Shown piece by piece: positions 31,701 to 46,600 of a stretch of DNA of 64,000 bases (position 1 is the stretch's first letter; each line of letters starts with the position of its first letter). Below the pieces are notes generated by a model. That model had not been told where the DNA came from. It worked only from the letters and a program-made list of their open reading frames with translations, and did not search any database. Made by a program: the position numbers and the translations under genes. This stretch comes from Cladorhizidae sp. MBARI D1340-BT2 (lineage: Eukaryota > Porifera > Demospongiae > Poecilosclerida > Cladorhizidae): positions 41,483,907-41,547,906 of the forward strand of contig JAQNBH010000013.1 in NCBI GenBank assembly GCA_028752905.1, read 5' to 3'.

Positions 31701-33037
31701 CATCACTTCCTAACAAACACTTCATGAGCCATCACTTAATAACAAACACTTCATGCAGCCATCACTTCCTAACAAACACTTCATGATCCATCACTTCCTA
31801 ACAAACAGTTCATGCAGCCATCACTTCCTAACAAACACTTCATGCAGCCATCACTTCCTAACAAACACTTCTAGCAACCATCACTTCCTAACAAACACTT
31901 CATGCAGCCATCACTTCCTAACAAGCACTTCATGCAGCCATAACTTCCTAACAAACACTTCATGCAGCCATCACTTCCTAACAAACATTTTATGCAGCCA
32001 TCACTTCCTAACAAACACTTTATGAGCCATCACTTCCCAACAAACACTTCATGCAGCCATCACTTCCTAACAAACACTTCATGCAGCCATCACTTCTAAC
32101 AAACACTTCATGCAGCCATCACTTCCTAACAAACACTTCATGCAGCCATCACTTCCTAACAAACACTTCATGCAGCCATCACTTCCTAACAAACACTTCA
32201 TGCAGCCATCACTTCCCAACAAACACTTCATGTAGCCATCACTTCCTAACTAACACTTCATGAGCCATCACTTCCTAACAAACACTTCATGCAGCCATCA
32301 CTTCCTAACAAACACTTCATGCAGCCATCACTTCCTAACAAACACTTCATGCAGCCATCACTTCCTAACAAACACTTCATGCAGCCATCACTTCCTAACA
32401 AACACTTCATGCAGCCATCACTTCCCAAGAAACACTTCATGCAGCCATCACTTCCTAACAAACACTTCATGAGCCATCACTTCCTAATAAACACTTCGTG
32501 CAGCCATCACTTCCTAACAAACACTTCATTCAGCCATCACTTCCTAACAAACACTTCATTCAGCCATCACTTCCTAACAAACACTTCATGCAGCCATCAC
32601 TTCTGAACAAACACTTCATGCAGCCATCACTTCCTAACAAACACTTCATGCAGCCATCACTTCCTAACAAACACTTCATGCAGCCATCACTTCCTAACAA
32701 ACACTTCATGAGCCTTCACTTCCCAACAAACACTTCATGCAGACATCACTTCCTAACAACACTTCATGCAGCCATCACTTCCTAACAAACACTTCATGAG
32801 CCTTCACTTCCCAACAAACACTTCATGCAGCCATCACTTCCCAACAAACACTTCATGCAGCCATCACTTCCCAACAAACACTTCATGCAGCCATCACTTC
32901 CCAACAAACACTTCATGCAGCCATCACTTCCTAACAAACACTTCATGAGCCATCACTTCCTAACAAACACTTCATGCAGCCATCACTTCCTAACAAACAC
33001 TTCATGCAGCCATCACTTCCTAACAAACACTTCATGA
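19769..33037. repeat. Satellite mega-block B (about 13.3 kb), tandem copy of block A
   Basis: Second copy of the 4,034-19,743 block. Relative to it, this copy lacks one 1,755-bp higher-order unit, a 450-bp stretch (15 monomers) and about 269 bp (one 29-mer plus eight 30-mers). It carries a 3-bp duplication giving tcctcctaac at 30,781-30,790, which makes a 33-bp monomer seen nowhere else in the window. Losing whole units while staying near-identical elsewhere is what unequal crossing-over within an array would produce. Confidence 0.8.
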
Positions 33038-36000
33038 GCCATCACTTAATAACAAACACTTCATGCAGCCATCACTTCCTAACAAACACTTCATGCAGCC
33101 ATCACTTCCTAACAAACACTTCATGCAGCCATCACTTCCCAACAAACACTTCATGCAGCCATCACTTCCTAACAAACACTTCATGAGCCATCACTTCCTA
33201 ACAAACACTTCATGCAGCCATCACTTCCTAACAAACACTTCATGCAGCCATCACTTCCTAACAAACACTTCATGCAGCCATCACTTCCTAACAAACACTT
33301 CATGCAGCCATCACTTCCTGATAAACACTTCATTCAGCCATCACTTCCTAACAAACACTTCATGCAGCCATCACTTCCTAACAAACACTTCATGAGCCAT
33401 CACTTCCCAACAAACACTTCATGCAGCCATCACTTCCCAACAAACACTTCATGCAGCCATCACTTCCCAACAAACACTTCATGCGCAGCCATCACTTCCC
33501 AACAAACACTTCATGCAGCCATCACTTCCTAACAAACACTTCATGCAGCCATCACTTCCTAACAAACACTTCATGCAGCCATCACTTCCCAACAAACACT
33601 TCATGCAGCCATCACTTCCTAACAAACACTTCATGAGCCATCACTTCCTAACAAACACTTCATGCAGCCATCACTTTCTAACAAACACTTCATGCAGCCA
33701 TCACTTCCCAAGAAACACTTCATGCAGCCATCACTTCCTAACAAACACTTCATGAGCCATCACTTCCTAATAAACACTTCATGCAGCCATCACTTCCTAA
33801 CAAACACTTCATTCAGCCATCACTTCCTAACAAACACTTCATTCAGCCATCACTTCCTAACAAACACTTCATGCAGCCATCACTTCCTAACAAACACTTC
33901 ATGCAGCCATCACTTCCTAACAAACACTTCATGCAGCCATCACTTCCTAACAAACACTTCATGAGCCATCACTTAATAACAAACACTTCATGCAGCCATC
34001 ACTTCCTAACAAACACTTCATGATCCATCACTTCCTAACAAACAGTTCATGCAGCCATCACTTCCTAACAAACACTTCATGCAGCCATCACTTCCTAACA
34101 AACACTTCTAGCAACCATCACTTCCTAACAAACACTTCATGCAGCCATCACTTCCTAACAAGCACTTCATGCAGCCATAACTTCCTAACAAACACTTCAT
34201 GCAGCCATCACTTCCTAACAAACACTTCATGCAGCCATCACTTCCTAACAAACACTTCATGCAGCCATCACTTCCTAACAAACACTTTATGTAGCCATCA
34301 CTTCCTAACAAACACTTCATTCAGCCATCACTTCCTAACAAACACTTCATTCAGCCATCACTTCCTAACAAACACTTCATGCAGCCATCACTTCCTAACA
34401 AACACTTCATGCAGCCATCACTTCCTAACAAACACTTCATGCAGCCATCACTTCCTAACAAACACTTCATGAGCCATCACTTAATAACAAACACTTCATG
34501 CAGCCATCACTTCCTAACAAACACTTCATGATCCATCACTTCCTAACAAACAGTTCATGCAGCCATCACTTCCTAACAAACACTTCATGCAGCCATCACT
34601 TCCTAACAAACACTTCTAGCAACCATCACTTCCTAACAAACACTTCATGCAGCCATCACTTCCTAACAAGCACTTCATGCAGCCATAACTTCCTAACAAA
34701 CACTTCATGCAGCCATCACTTCCTAACAAACACTTCATGCAGCCATCACTTCCTAACAAACACTTCATGCAGCCATCACTTCCTAACAAACACTTTATGC
34801 AGCCATCACTTCCTAACAAACACTTCATGCAGCCATCACTTCCTAACAAACACTTCATGCAGCCATCACTTCCTAACAAACACTTCATGCAGCCATCACT
34901 TCCTAACAAACACTTTATGCAGCCATCACTTCCTAACAAACACTTCATGCAGCCATCACTTCCTAACAAACACTTCATGCAGCCATCACTTCCTAACAAA
35001 CACCTCATGCAGCCATCACTTCCTAACAAACACTTCATGCAGCCATCACTTCCTAACAAACACTTCATGCAGCCATCACTTCCTAACAAACACTTCATGC
35101 AGCCATCACTTCCTAACAAACACTTCATGCAGCCATCACTTCCTAACAAACACTTCATGAGACATCACTTCCTAACAAACACTTCATGCAGCCATCACTT
35201 CCTAACAAACACTTCATGCAGCCATCACTTCCCAACAAACACTTCATGCAGCCATCACTTCCTAACAAACACTTCATGCAGCCATCACTTCCTAACAAAC
35301 ACTTCATGCAGCTATCACTTCCTAACAATCACTTCATGAGCCATCACTTCCTAACAAACACTTCATGCAGCCATCACTTCCTAACAAACACTTCATGAGC
35401 CATCACTTCCTAACAAACACTTCATGCAGCCATCACTTCCTAACAAACACTTCATGCAGCCATCACTTCTAACAAACACTTCATGCAGCCATCACTTCCT
35501 AACAAACACTTCATGCAGCCATCACTTCCTAACAAACACTTCATGCAGCCATCACTTCCTAACAAACACTTCATGCAGCCATCACTTCCCAACAAACACT
35601 TCATGCAGCCATCACTTCCTAACTAACACTTCATGAGCCATCACTTCCTAACAAACACTTCATGCAGCCATCACTTCCTAACAAACACTTCATGCAGCCA
35701 TCACTTCCTAACAAACACTTCATGCAGCCATCACTTCCTAACAAACACTTCATGCAGCCATCACTTCCTAACAAACACTTCATGCAGCCATCACTTCCCA
35801 AAAAACACTTCATGCAGCCATCACTTCCTAACAAACACTTCATGAGCCATCACTTCCTAATAAACACTTCGTGCAGCCATCACTTCCTAACAAACACTTC
35901 ATTCAGCCATCACTTCCTAACAAACACTTCATTCAGCCATCACTTCCTAACAAACACTTCATGCAGCCATCACTTCTGAACAAACACTTCATGCAGCCAT

Positions 36001-39000
36001 CACTTCCTAACAAACACTTCATGCAGCCATCACTTCCTAACAAACACTTCATGCAGCCATCACTTCCTAACAAACACTTCATGAGCCTTCACTTCCCAAC
36101 AAACACTTCATGCAGACATCACTTCCTAACAACACTTCATGCAGCCATCACTTCCTAACAAACACTTCATGAGCCTTCACTTCCCAACAAACACTTCATG
36201 CAGCCATCACTTCCCAACAAACACTTCATGCAGCCATCACTTCCCAACAAACACTTCATGCAGCCATCACTTCCCAACAAACACTTCATGCAGCCATCAC
36301 TTCCTAACAAACACTTCATGAGCCATCACTTCCTAACAAACACTTCATGCAGCCATCACTTCCTAACAAACACTTCATGCAGCCATCACTTCCTAACAAA
36401 CACTTCATGAGCCATCACTTAATAACAAACACTTCATGAAGCCATCACTTCCTAACAAACACTTCATGCAGCCATCACTTCCTAACAAACACTTCATGCA
36501 GCCATCACTTCCCAACAAACACTTCATGCAGCCATCACTTCCTAACAAACACTTCATGAGCCATCACTTCCTAACAAACACTTCGTGCAGCCATCACTTC
36601 CTAACAAACACTTCATTCAGCCATCACTTCCTAACAAACACTTCATTCAGCCATCACTTCCTAACAAACACTTCATGCAGCCATCACTTCTGAACAAACA
36701 CTTCATGCAGCCATCACTTCCTAACAAACACTTCATGCAGCCATCACTTCCTAACAAACACTTCATGCAGCCATCACTTCCTAACAAACACTTCATGAGC
36801 CTTCACTTCCCAACAAACACTTCATGCAGACATCACTTCCTAACAACACTTCATGCAGCCATCACTTCCTAACAAACACTTCATGAGCCTTCACTTCCCA
36901 ACAAACACTTCATGCAGCCATCACTTCCCAACAAACACTTCATGCAGCCATCACTTCCCAACAAACACTTCATGCAGCCATCACTTCCCAACAAACACTT
37001 CATGCAGCCATCACTTCCTAACAAACACTTCATGAGCCATCACTTCCTAACAAACACTTCATGCAGCCATCACTTCCTAACAAACACTTCATGCAGCCAT
37101 AACTTCCTAACAAACACTTCATGAGCCATCACTTAATAACAAACACTTCATGCAGCCATCACTTCCTAACAAACACTTCATGCAGCCATCACTTCCTAAC
37201 AAACACTTCATGCAGCCATCACTTCCCAACAAACACTTCATGCAGCCATCACTTCCTAACAAACACTTCATGAGCCATCACTTCCTAACAAACACTTCAT
37301 GCAGCCATCACTTCCTAACAAACACTTCATGCAGCCATCACTTCCTAACAAACACTTCATGCAGCCATCACTTCCTAACAAACACTTCATGCAGCCATCA
37401 CTTCCTGATAAACACTTCATTCAGCCATCACTTCCTAACAAACACTTCATGCAGCCATCACTTCCTAACAAACACTTCATGAGCCATCACTTCCCAACAA
37501 ACACTTCATGCAGCCATCACTTCCCAACAAACACTTCATGCAGCCATCACTTCCCAACAAACACTTCATGCGCAGCCATCACTTCCCAACAAACACTTCA
37601 TGCAGCCATCACTTCCTAACAAACACTTCATGCAGCCATCACTTCCTAACAAACACTTCATGCAGCCATCACTTCCCAACAAACACTTCATGCAGCCATC
37701 ACTTCCTAACAAACACTTCATGAGCCATCACTTCCTAACAAACACTTCATGCAGCCATCACTTTCTAACAAAGACTTCATGCAGCCATCACTTCCCAAGA
37801 AACACTTCATGCAGCCATCACTTCCTAACAAACACTTCATGAGCCATCACTTCCTAATAAACACTTCATGCAGCCATCACTTCCTAACAAACACTTCATT
37901 CAGCCATCACTTCCTAACAAACACTTCATGCAGCCATCACTTCCTAACAAACACTTCATGCAGCCATCACTTCCTAACAAACACTTCATGCAGCCATCAC
38001 TTCCTAACAAACACTTCATGCAGCCATCACTTCCTAACAAACACTTCATGCAGCCATCACTTCCTAACAAACACTTCATGAGCCATCACTTCCTAACAAA
38101 CACTTCATGCAGCCATCACTTCCTAACAAACACTTTATGCAGCCATCACTTCCTAACAAACACTTCATGCAGCCATCACTTCCTAACAAACACTTCATGC
38201 AGCCATCACTTCCTAACAAACACCTCATGCAGCCATCACTTCCTAACAAACACTTCATGCAGCCATCACTTCCTAACAAACACTTCATGCAGCCATCACT
38301 TCCTAACAAACACTTCATGCAGCCATCACTTCCTAACAAACACTTCATGCAGCCATCACTTCCTAACAAACACTTCATGCAGCCATCACTTCTGAACAAA
38401 CACTTCATGCAGCCATCACTTCCTAACAAACACTTCATGCAGCCATCACTTCCTAACAAACACTTCATGCAGCCATCACTTCCTAACAAACACTTCATGA
38501 GCCTTCACTTCCCAACAAACACTTCATGCAGACATCACTTCCTAACAACACTTCATGCAGCCATCACTTCCTAACAAACACTTCATGAGCCTTCACTTCC
38601 CAACAAACACTTCATGCAGCCATCACTTCCCAACAAACACTTCATGCAGCCATCACTTCCCAACAAACACTTCATGCAGCCATCACTTCCCAACAAACAC
38701 TTCATGCAGCCATCACTTCCTAACAAACACTTCATGAGCCATCACTTCCTAACAAACACTTCATGCAGCCATCACTTCCTAACAAACACTTCATGCAGCC
38801 ATCACTTCCTAACAAACACTTCATGAGCCATCACTTAATAACAAACACTTCATGAAGCCATCACTTCCTAACAAACACTTCATGCAGCCATCACTTCCTA
38901 ACAAACACTTCATGCAGCCATCACTTCCCAACAAACACTTCATGCAGCCACCACTTCCTAACAAACACTTCATGAGCCATCACTTCCTAACAAACACTTC

Positions 39001-40650
39001 ATGCAGCCATCACTTCCTAACAAACACTTCATGCAGCCATCACTTCCTAACAAACACTTCATGCAGCCATCACTTCCTAACAAACACTTCATTCAGCCAT
39101 CACTTCCTGATAAACACTTCATTCAGCCATCACTTCCTAACAAACACTTCATGCAGCCATCACTTCCTAACAAACACTTCATGAGCCATCACTTCCCAAC
39201 AAACACTTCATGCAGCCATCACTTCCCAACAAACACTTCATGCAGCCATCACTTCCCAACAAACACTTCATGCGCAGCCATCACTTCCCAACAAACACTT
39301 CATGCAGCCATCACTTCCTAACAAACACTTCATGCAGCCATCACTTCCTAACAAACACTTCATGCAGCCATCACTTCCCAACAAACACTTCATGCAGCCA
39401 TCACTTCCTAACAAACACTTCATGAGCCATCACTTCCTAACAAACACTTCATGCAGCCATCACTTTCTAACAAACACTTCATGCAGCCATCACTTCCCAA
39501 GAAACACTTCATGCAGCCATCACTTCCTAACAAACACTTCATGAGCCATCACTTCCTAATAAACACTTCATGCAGCCATAACTTCCTAACAAACACTTCA
39601 TGCAGCCATCACTTCCTAACAAACACTTCATTCAGCCATCACTTCCTAACAAACACTTCATGCAGCCATCACTTCCTAACAAACACTTCATGCAGCCATC
39701 ACTTCCTAACAAACACTTCATGCAGCCATCACTTCCTAACAAACACTTCATGAGCCATCACTTAATAACAAACACTTCATGCAGCCATCACTTCCTAACA
39801 AACACTTCATGATCCATCACTTCCTAACAAACAGTTCATGCAGCCATCACTTCCTAACAAACACTTCATGCAGCCATCACTTCCTAACAAACACTTCATG
39901 CAGCCATCACTTCCTAACAAGCACTTCATGCAGCCATAACTTCCTAACAAACACTTCATGCAGCCATCACTTCCTAACAAACACTTCATGCAGCCATCAC
40001 TTCCTAACAAACACTTCATGCAGCCATCACTTCCTAACAAACACTTTATGCAGCCATCACTTCCTAACAAACACTTCATGCAGCCATCACTTCCTAACAA
40101 ACACTTCATGCAGCCATCACTTCCTAACAAACACTTCATGCAGCCATCACTTCCTAACAAACACTTTATGCAGCCATCACTTCCTAACAAACACTTCATG
40201 CAGCCATCACTTCCTAACAAACACTTCATGCAGCCATCACTTCCTAACAAACACCTCATGCAGCCATCACTTCCTAACAAACACTTCATGCAGCCATCAC
40301 TTCCTAACAAACACTTCATGCAGCCATCACTTCCTAACAAACACTTCATGCAGCCATCACTTCCTAACAAACACTTCAAGCAGCCATCACTTCCTAACAA
40401 ACACTTCATGAGCCATCACTTCCTAACAAACACTTCATGCAGCCATCACTTCCTAACAAACACTTCATGCAGCCATCACTTCCTAACAAACACTTCATGC
40501 AGCCATCACTTCCCAACAAACACTTCATGCAGCCATCACTTCCCAACAAACACTTCATGTAGCCATCACTTCCTAACAAACACTTCATGCAGCCATCACT
40601 TCCTAACAAACACTTCATGCAGCCATCACTTCCTAACAAACACTTCATGA
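30859..40650. repeat. Satellite mega-block C (period 9,817 bp)
   Basis: Landmarks here return 9,817 bp later: 30,859 with 40,676; 32,051 with 41,868; 33,990 with 43,807; 35,424 with 45,241; 37,749 with 47,566; 38,107 with 47,924. After about 38,380 the offset becomes 10,501 (38,555 with 49,056; 39,779 with 50,280), an extra 684 bp in the second copy. The left end overlaps the right part of block B, so block families are nested rather than separate. Confidence 0.8.
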
Positions 40651-40675
40651 GCCATCACTTAATAACAAACACTTC

Positions 40676-43600
40676 ATGCAGCCATCACTTCCTAACAAAC
40701 ACTTCATGATCCATCACTTCCTAACAAACAGTTCATGCAGCCATCACTTCCTAACAAACACTTCATGCAGCCATCACTTCCTAACAAACACTTCTAGCAA
40801 CCATCACTTCCTAACAAACACTTCATGCAGCCATCACTTCCTAACAAGCACTTCATGCAGCCATAACTTCCTAACAAACACTTCATGCAGCCATCACTTC
40901 CTAACAAACATTTTATGCAGCCATCACTTCCTAACAAACACTTTATGAGCCATCACTTCCCAACAAACACTTCATGCAGCCATCACTTCCTAACAAACAC
41001 TTCATGCAGCCATCACTTCTAACAAACACTTCATGCAGCCATCACTTCCTAACAAACACTTCATGCAGCCATCACTTCCTAACAAACACTTCATGCAGCC
41101 ATCACTTCCTAACAAACACTTCATGCAGCCATCACTTCCTAACAAACACTTCATGCAGCCATCACTTCCCAACAAACACTTCATGCAGCCATCACTTCCT
41201 AACAAACACTTCATGAGCCATCACTTCCTAACAAACACTTCATGCAGCCATCACTTTCTAACAAACACTTCATGCAGCCATCACTTCCCAAGAAACACTT
41301 CATGCAGCCATCACTCCCTAACAAACACTTCATGAGCCATCACTTCCTAATAAACACTTCATGCAGCCATCACTTCCTAACAAACACTTCATTCAGCCAT
41401 CACTTCCTAACAAACACTTCATTCAGCCATCACTTCCTAACAAACACTTCATGCAGCCATCACTTCCTAACAAACACTTCATGCAGCCATCACTTCCTAA
41501 CAAACACTTCATGCAGCCATCACTTCCTAACAAACACTTCATGAGCCATCACTTAATAACAAACACTTCATGCAGCCATCACTTCCTAACAAACACTTCA
41601 TGATCCATCACTTCCTAACAAACAGTTCATGCAGCCATCACTTCCTAACAAACACTTCATGCAGCCATCACTTCCTAACAAACACTTCTAGCAACCATCA
41701 CTTCCTAACAAACACTTCATGCAGCCATCACTTCCTAACAAGCACTTCATGCAGCCATAACTTCCTAACAAACACTTCATGCAGCCATCACTTCCTAACA
41801 AACATTTTATGCAGCCATCACTTCCTAACAAACACTTTATGAGCCATCACTTCCCAACAAACACTTCATGCAGCCATCACTTCCTAACAAACACTTCATG
41901 CAGCCATCACTTCTAACAAACACTTCATGCAGCCATCACTTCCTAACAAACACTTCATGCAGCCATCACTTCCTAACAAACACTTCATGCAGCCATCACT
42001 TCCTAACAAACACTTCATGCAGCCATCACTTCCCAACAAACACTTCATGTAGCCATCACTTCCTAACTAACACTTCATGAGCCATCACTTCCTAACAAAC
42101 ACTTCATGCAGCCATCACTAACTAACAAACACTTCATGCAGCCATCACTTCCTAACAAACACTTCATGCAGCCATCACTTCCTAACAAACACTTCATGCA
42201 GCCATCACTTCCTAACAAACACTTCATGCAGCCATCACTTCCCAAGAAACACTTCATGCAGCCATCACTTCCTAACAAACACTTCATGAGCCATCACTTC
42301 CTAATAAACACTTCGTGCAGCCATCACTTCCTAACAAACACTTCATTCAGCCATCACTTCCTAACAAACACTTCATTCAGCCATCACTTCCTAACAAACA
42401 CTTCATGCAGCCATCACTTCTGAACAAACACTTCATGCAGCCATCACTTCCTAACAAACACTTCATGCAGCCATCACTTCCTAACAAACACTTCATGCAG
42501 CCATCACTTCCTAACAAACACTTCATGAGCCTTCACTTCCCAACAAACACTTCATGCAGACATCACTTCCTAACAACACTTCATGCAGCCATCACTTCCT
42601 AACAAACACTTCATGAGCCTTCACTTCCCAACAAACACTTCATGCAGCCATCACTTCCCAACAAACACTTCATGCAGCCATCACTTCCCAACAAACACTT
42701 CATGCAGCCATCACTTCCCAACAAACACTTCATGCAGCCATCACTTCCTAACAAACACTTCATGAGCCATCACTTCCTAACAAACACTTCATGCAGCCAT
42801 CACTTCCTAACAAACACTTCATGCAGCCATCACTTCCTAACAAACACTTCATGAGCCATCACTTAATAACAAACACTTCATGCAGCCATCACTTCCTAAC
42901 AAACACTTCATGCAGCCATCACTTCCTAACAAACACTTCATGCAGCCATCACTTCCCAACAAACACTTCATGCAGCCATCACTTCCTAACAAACACTTCA
43001 TGAGCCATCACTTCCTAACAAACACTTCATGCAGCCATCACTTCCTAACAAACACTTCATGCAGCCATCACTTCCTAACAAACACTTCATGCAGCCATCA
43101 CTTCCTAACAAACACTTCATGCAGCCATCACTTCCTGATAAACACTTCATTCAGCCATCACTTCCTAACAAACACTTCATGCAGCCATCACTTCCTAACA
43201 AACACTTCATGAGCCATCACTTCCCAACAAACACTTCATGCAGCCATCACTTCCCAACAAACACTTCATGCAGCCATCACTTCCCAACAAACACTTCATG
43301 CGCAGCCATCACTTCCCAACAAACACTTCATGCAGCCATCACTTCCTAACAAACACTTCATGCAGCCATCACTTCCTAACAAACACTTCATGCAGCCATC
43401 ACTTCCCAACAAACACTTCATGCAGCCATCACTTCCTAACAAACACTTCATGAGCCATCACTTCCTAACAAACACTTCATGCAGCCATCACTTTCTAACA
43501 AACACTTCATGCAGCCATCACTTCCCAAGAAACACTTCATGCAGCCATCACTTCCTAACAAACACTTCATGAGCCATCACTTCCTAATAAACACTTCATG

Positions 43601-46600
43601 CAGCCATCACTTCCTAACAAACACTTCATTCAGCCATCACTTCCTAACAAACACTTCATTCAGCCATCACTTCCTAACAAACACTTCATGCAGCCATCAC
43701 TTCCTAACAAACACTTCATGCAGCCATCACTTCCTAACAAACACTTCATGCAGCCATCACTTCCTAACAAACACTTCATGAGCCATCACTTAATAACAAA
43801 CACTTCATGCAGCCATCACTTCCTAACAAACACTTCATGATCCATCACTTCCTAACAAACAGTTCATGCAGCCATCACTTCCTAACAAACACTTCATGCA
43901 GCCATCACTTCCTAACAAACACTTCTAGCAACCATCACTTCCTAACAAACACTTCATGCAGCCATCACTTCCTAACAAGCACTTCATGCAGCCATAACTT
44001 CCTAACAAACACTTCATGCAGCCATCACTTCCTAACAAACACTTCATGCAGCCATCACTTCCTAACAAACACTTCATGCAGCCATCACTTCCTAACAAAC
44101 ACTTTATGCAGCCATCACTTCCTAACAAACACATCATTCAGCCATCACTTCCTAACAAACACTTCATTCAGCCATCACTTCCTAACAAACACTTCATGCA
44201 GCCATCACTTCCTAACAAACACTTCATGCAGCCATCACTTCCTAACAAACACTTCATGCAGCCATCACTTCCTAACAAACACTTCATGAGCCATCACTTA
44301 ATAACAAACACTTCATGCAGCCATCACTTCCTAACAAACACTTCATGATCCATCACTTCCTAACAAACAGTTCATGCAGCCATCACTTCCTAACAAACAC
44401 TTCATGCAGCCATCACTTCCTAACAAACACTTCTAGCAACCATCACTTCCTAACAAACACTTCATGCAGCCATCACTTCCTAACAAGCACTTCATGCAGC
44501 CATAACTTCCTAACAAACACTTCATGCAGCCATCACTTCCTAACAAACACTTCATGCAGCCATCACTTCCTAACAAACACTTCATGCAGCCATCACTTCC
44601 TAACAAACACTTTATGCAGCCATCACTTCCTAACAAACACTTCATGCAGCCATCACTTCCTAACAAACACTTCATGCAGCCATCACTTCCTAACAAACAC
44701 TTCATGCAGCCATCACTTCCTAACAAACACTTTATGCAGCCATCACTTCCTAACAAACACTTCATGCAGCCATCACTTCCTAACAAACACTTCATGCAGC
44801 CATCACTTCCTAACAAACACCTCATGCAGCCATCACTTCCTAACAAACACTTCATGCAGCCATCACTTCCTAACAAACACTTCATGCAGCCATCACTTCC
44901 TAACAAACACTTCATGCAGCCATCACTTCCTAACAAACACTTCATGCAGCCATCACTTCCTAACAAACACTTCATGAGACATCACTTCCTAACAAACACT
45001 TCATGCAGCCATCACTTCCTAACAAACACTTCATGCAGCCATCACTTCCCAACAAACACTTCATGCAGCCATCACTTCCTAACAAACACTTCATGCAGCC
45101 ATCACTTCCTAACAAACACTTCATGCAGCTATCACTTCCTAACAAACACTTCATGAGCCATCACTTCCTAACAAACACTTCATGCAGCCATCACTTCCTA
45201 ACAAACACTTCATGAGCCATCACTTCCTAACAAACACTTCATGCAGCCATCACTTCCTAACAAACACTTCATGCAGCCATCACTTCTAACAAACACTTCA
45301 TGCAGCCATCACTTCCTAACAAACACTTCATGCAGCCATCACTTCCTAACAAACACTTCATGCAGCCATCACTTCCTAACAAACACTTCATGCAGCCATC
45401 ACTTCCCAACAAACACTTCATGCAGCCATCACTTCCTAACTAACACTTCATGAGCCATCACTTCCTAACAAACACTTCATGCAGCCATCACTTCCTAACA
45501 AACACTTCATGCAGCCATCACTTCCTAACAAACACTTCATGCAGCCATCACTTCCTAACAAACACTTTATGCAGCCATCACTTCCTAACAAACACTTCAT
45601 GCAGCCATCACTTCCCAAAAAACACTTCATGCAGCCATCACTTCCTAACAAACACTTCATGAGCCATCACTTCCTAATAAACACTTCGTGCAGCCATCAC
45701 TTCCTAACAAACACTTCATTCAGCCATCACTTCCTAACAAACACTTCATTCAGCCATCACTTCCTAACAAACACTTCATGCAGCCATCACTTCTGAACAA
45801 ACACTTCATGCAGCCATCACTTCCTAACAAACACTTCATGCAGCCATCACTTCCTAACAAACACTTCATGCAGCCATCACTTCCTAACAAACACTTCATG
45901 AGCCTTCACTTCCCAACAAACACTTCATGCAGACATCACTTCCTAACAACACTTCATGCAGCCATCACTTCCTAACAAACACTTCATGAGCCTTCACTTC
46001 CCAACAAACACTTCATGCAGCCATCACTTCCCAACAAACACTTCATGCAGCCATCACTTCCCAACAAACACTTCATGCAGCCATCACTTCCCAACAAACA
46101 CTTCATGCAGCCATCACTTCCTAACAAACACTTCATGAGCCATCACTTCCTAACAAACACTTCATGCAGCCATCACTTCCTAACAAACACTTCATGCAGC
46201 CATCACTTCCTAACAAACACTTCATGAGCCATCACTTAATAACAAACACTTCATGAAGCCATCACTTCCTAACAAACACTTCATGCAGCCATCACTTCCT
46301 AACAAACACTTCATGCAGCCATCACTTCCCAACAAACACTTCATGCAGCCATCACTTCCTAACAAACACTTCATGAGCCATCACTTCCTAACAAACACTT
46401 CGTGCAGCCATCACTTCCTAACAAACACTTCATTCAGCCATCACTTCCTAACAAACACTTCATTCAGCCATCACTTCCTAACAAACACTTCATGCAGCCA
46501 TCACTTCTGAACAAACACTTCATGCAGCCATCACTTCCTAACAAACACTTCATGCAGCCATCACTTCCTAACAAACACTTCATGCAGCCATCACTTCCTA

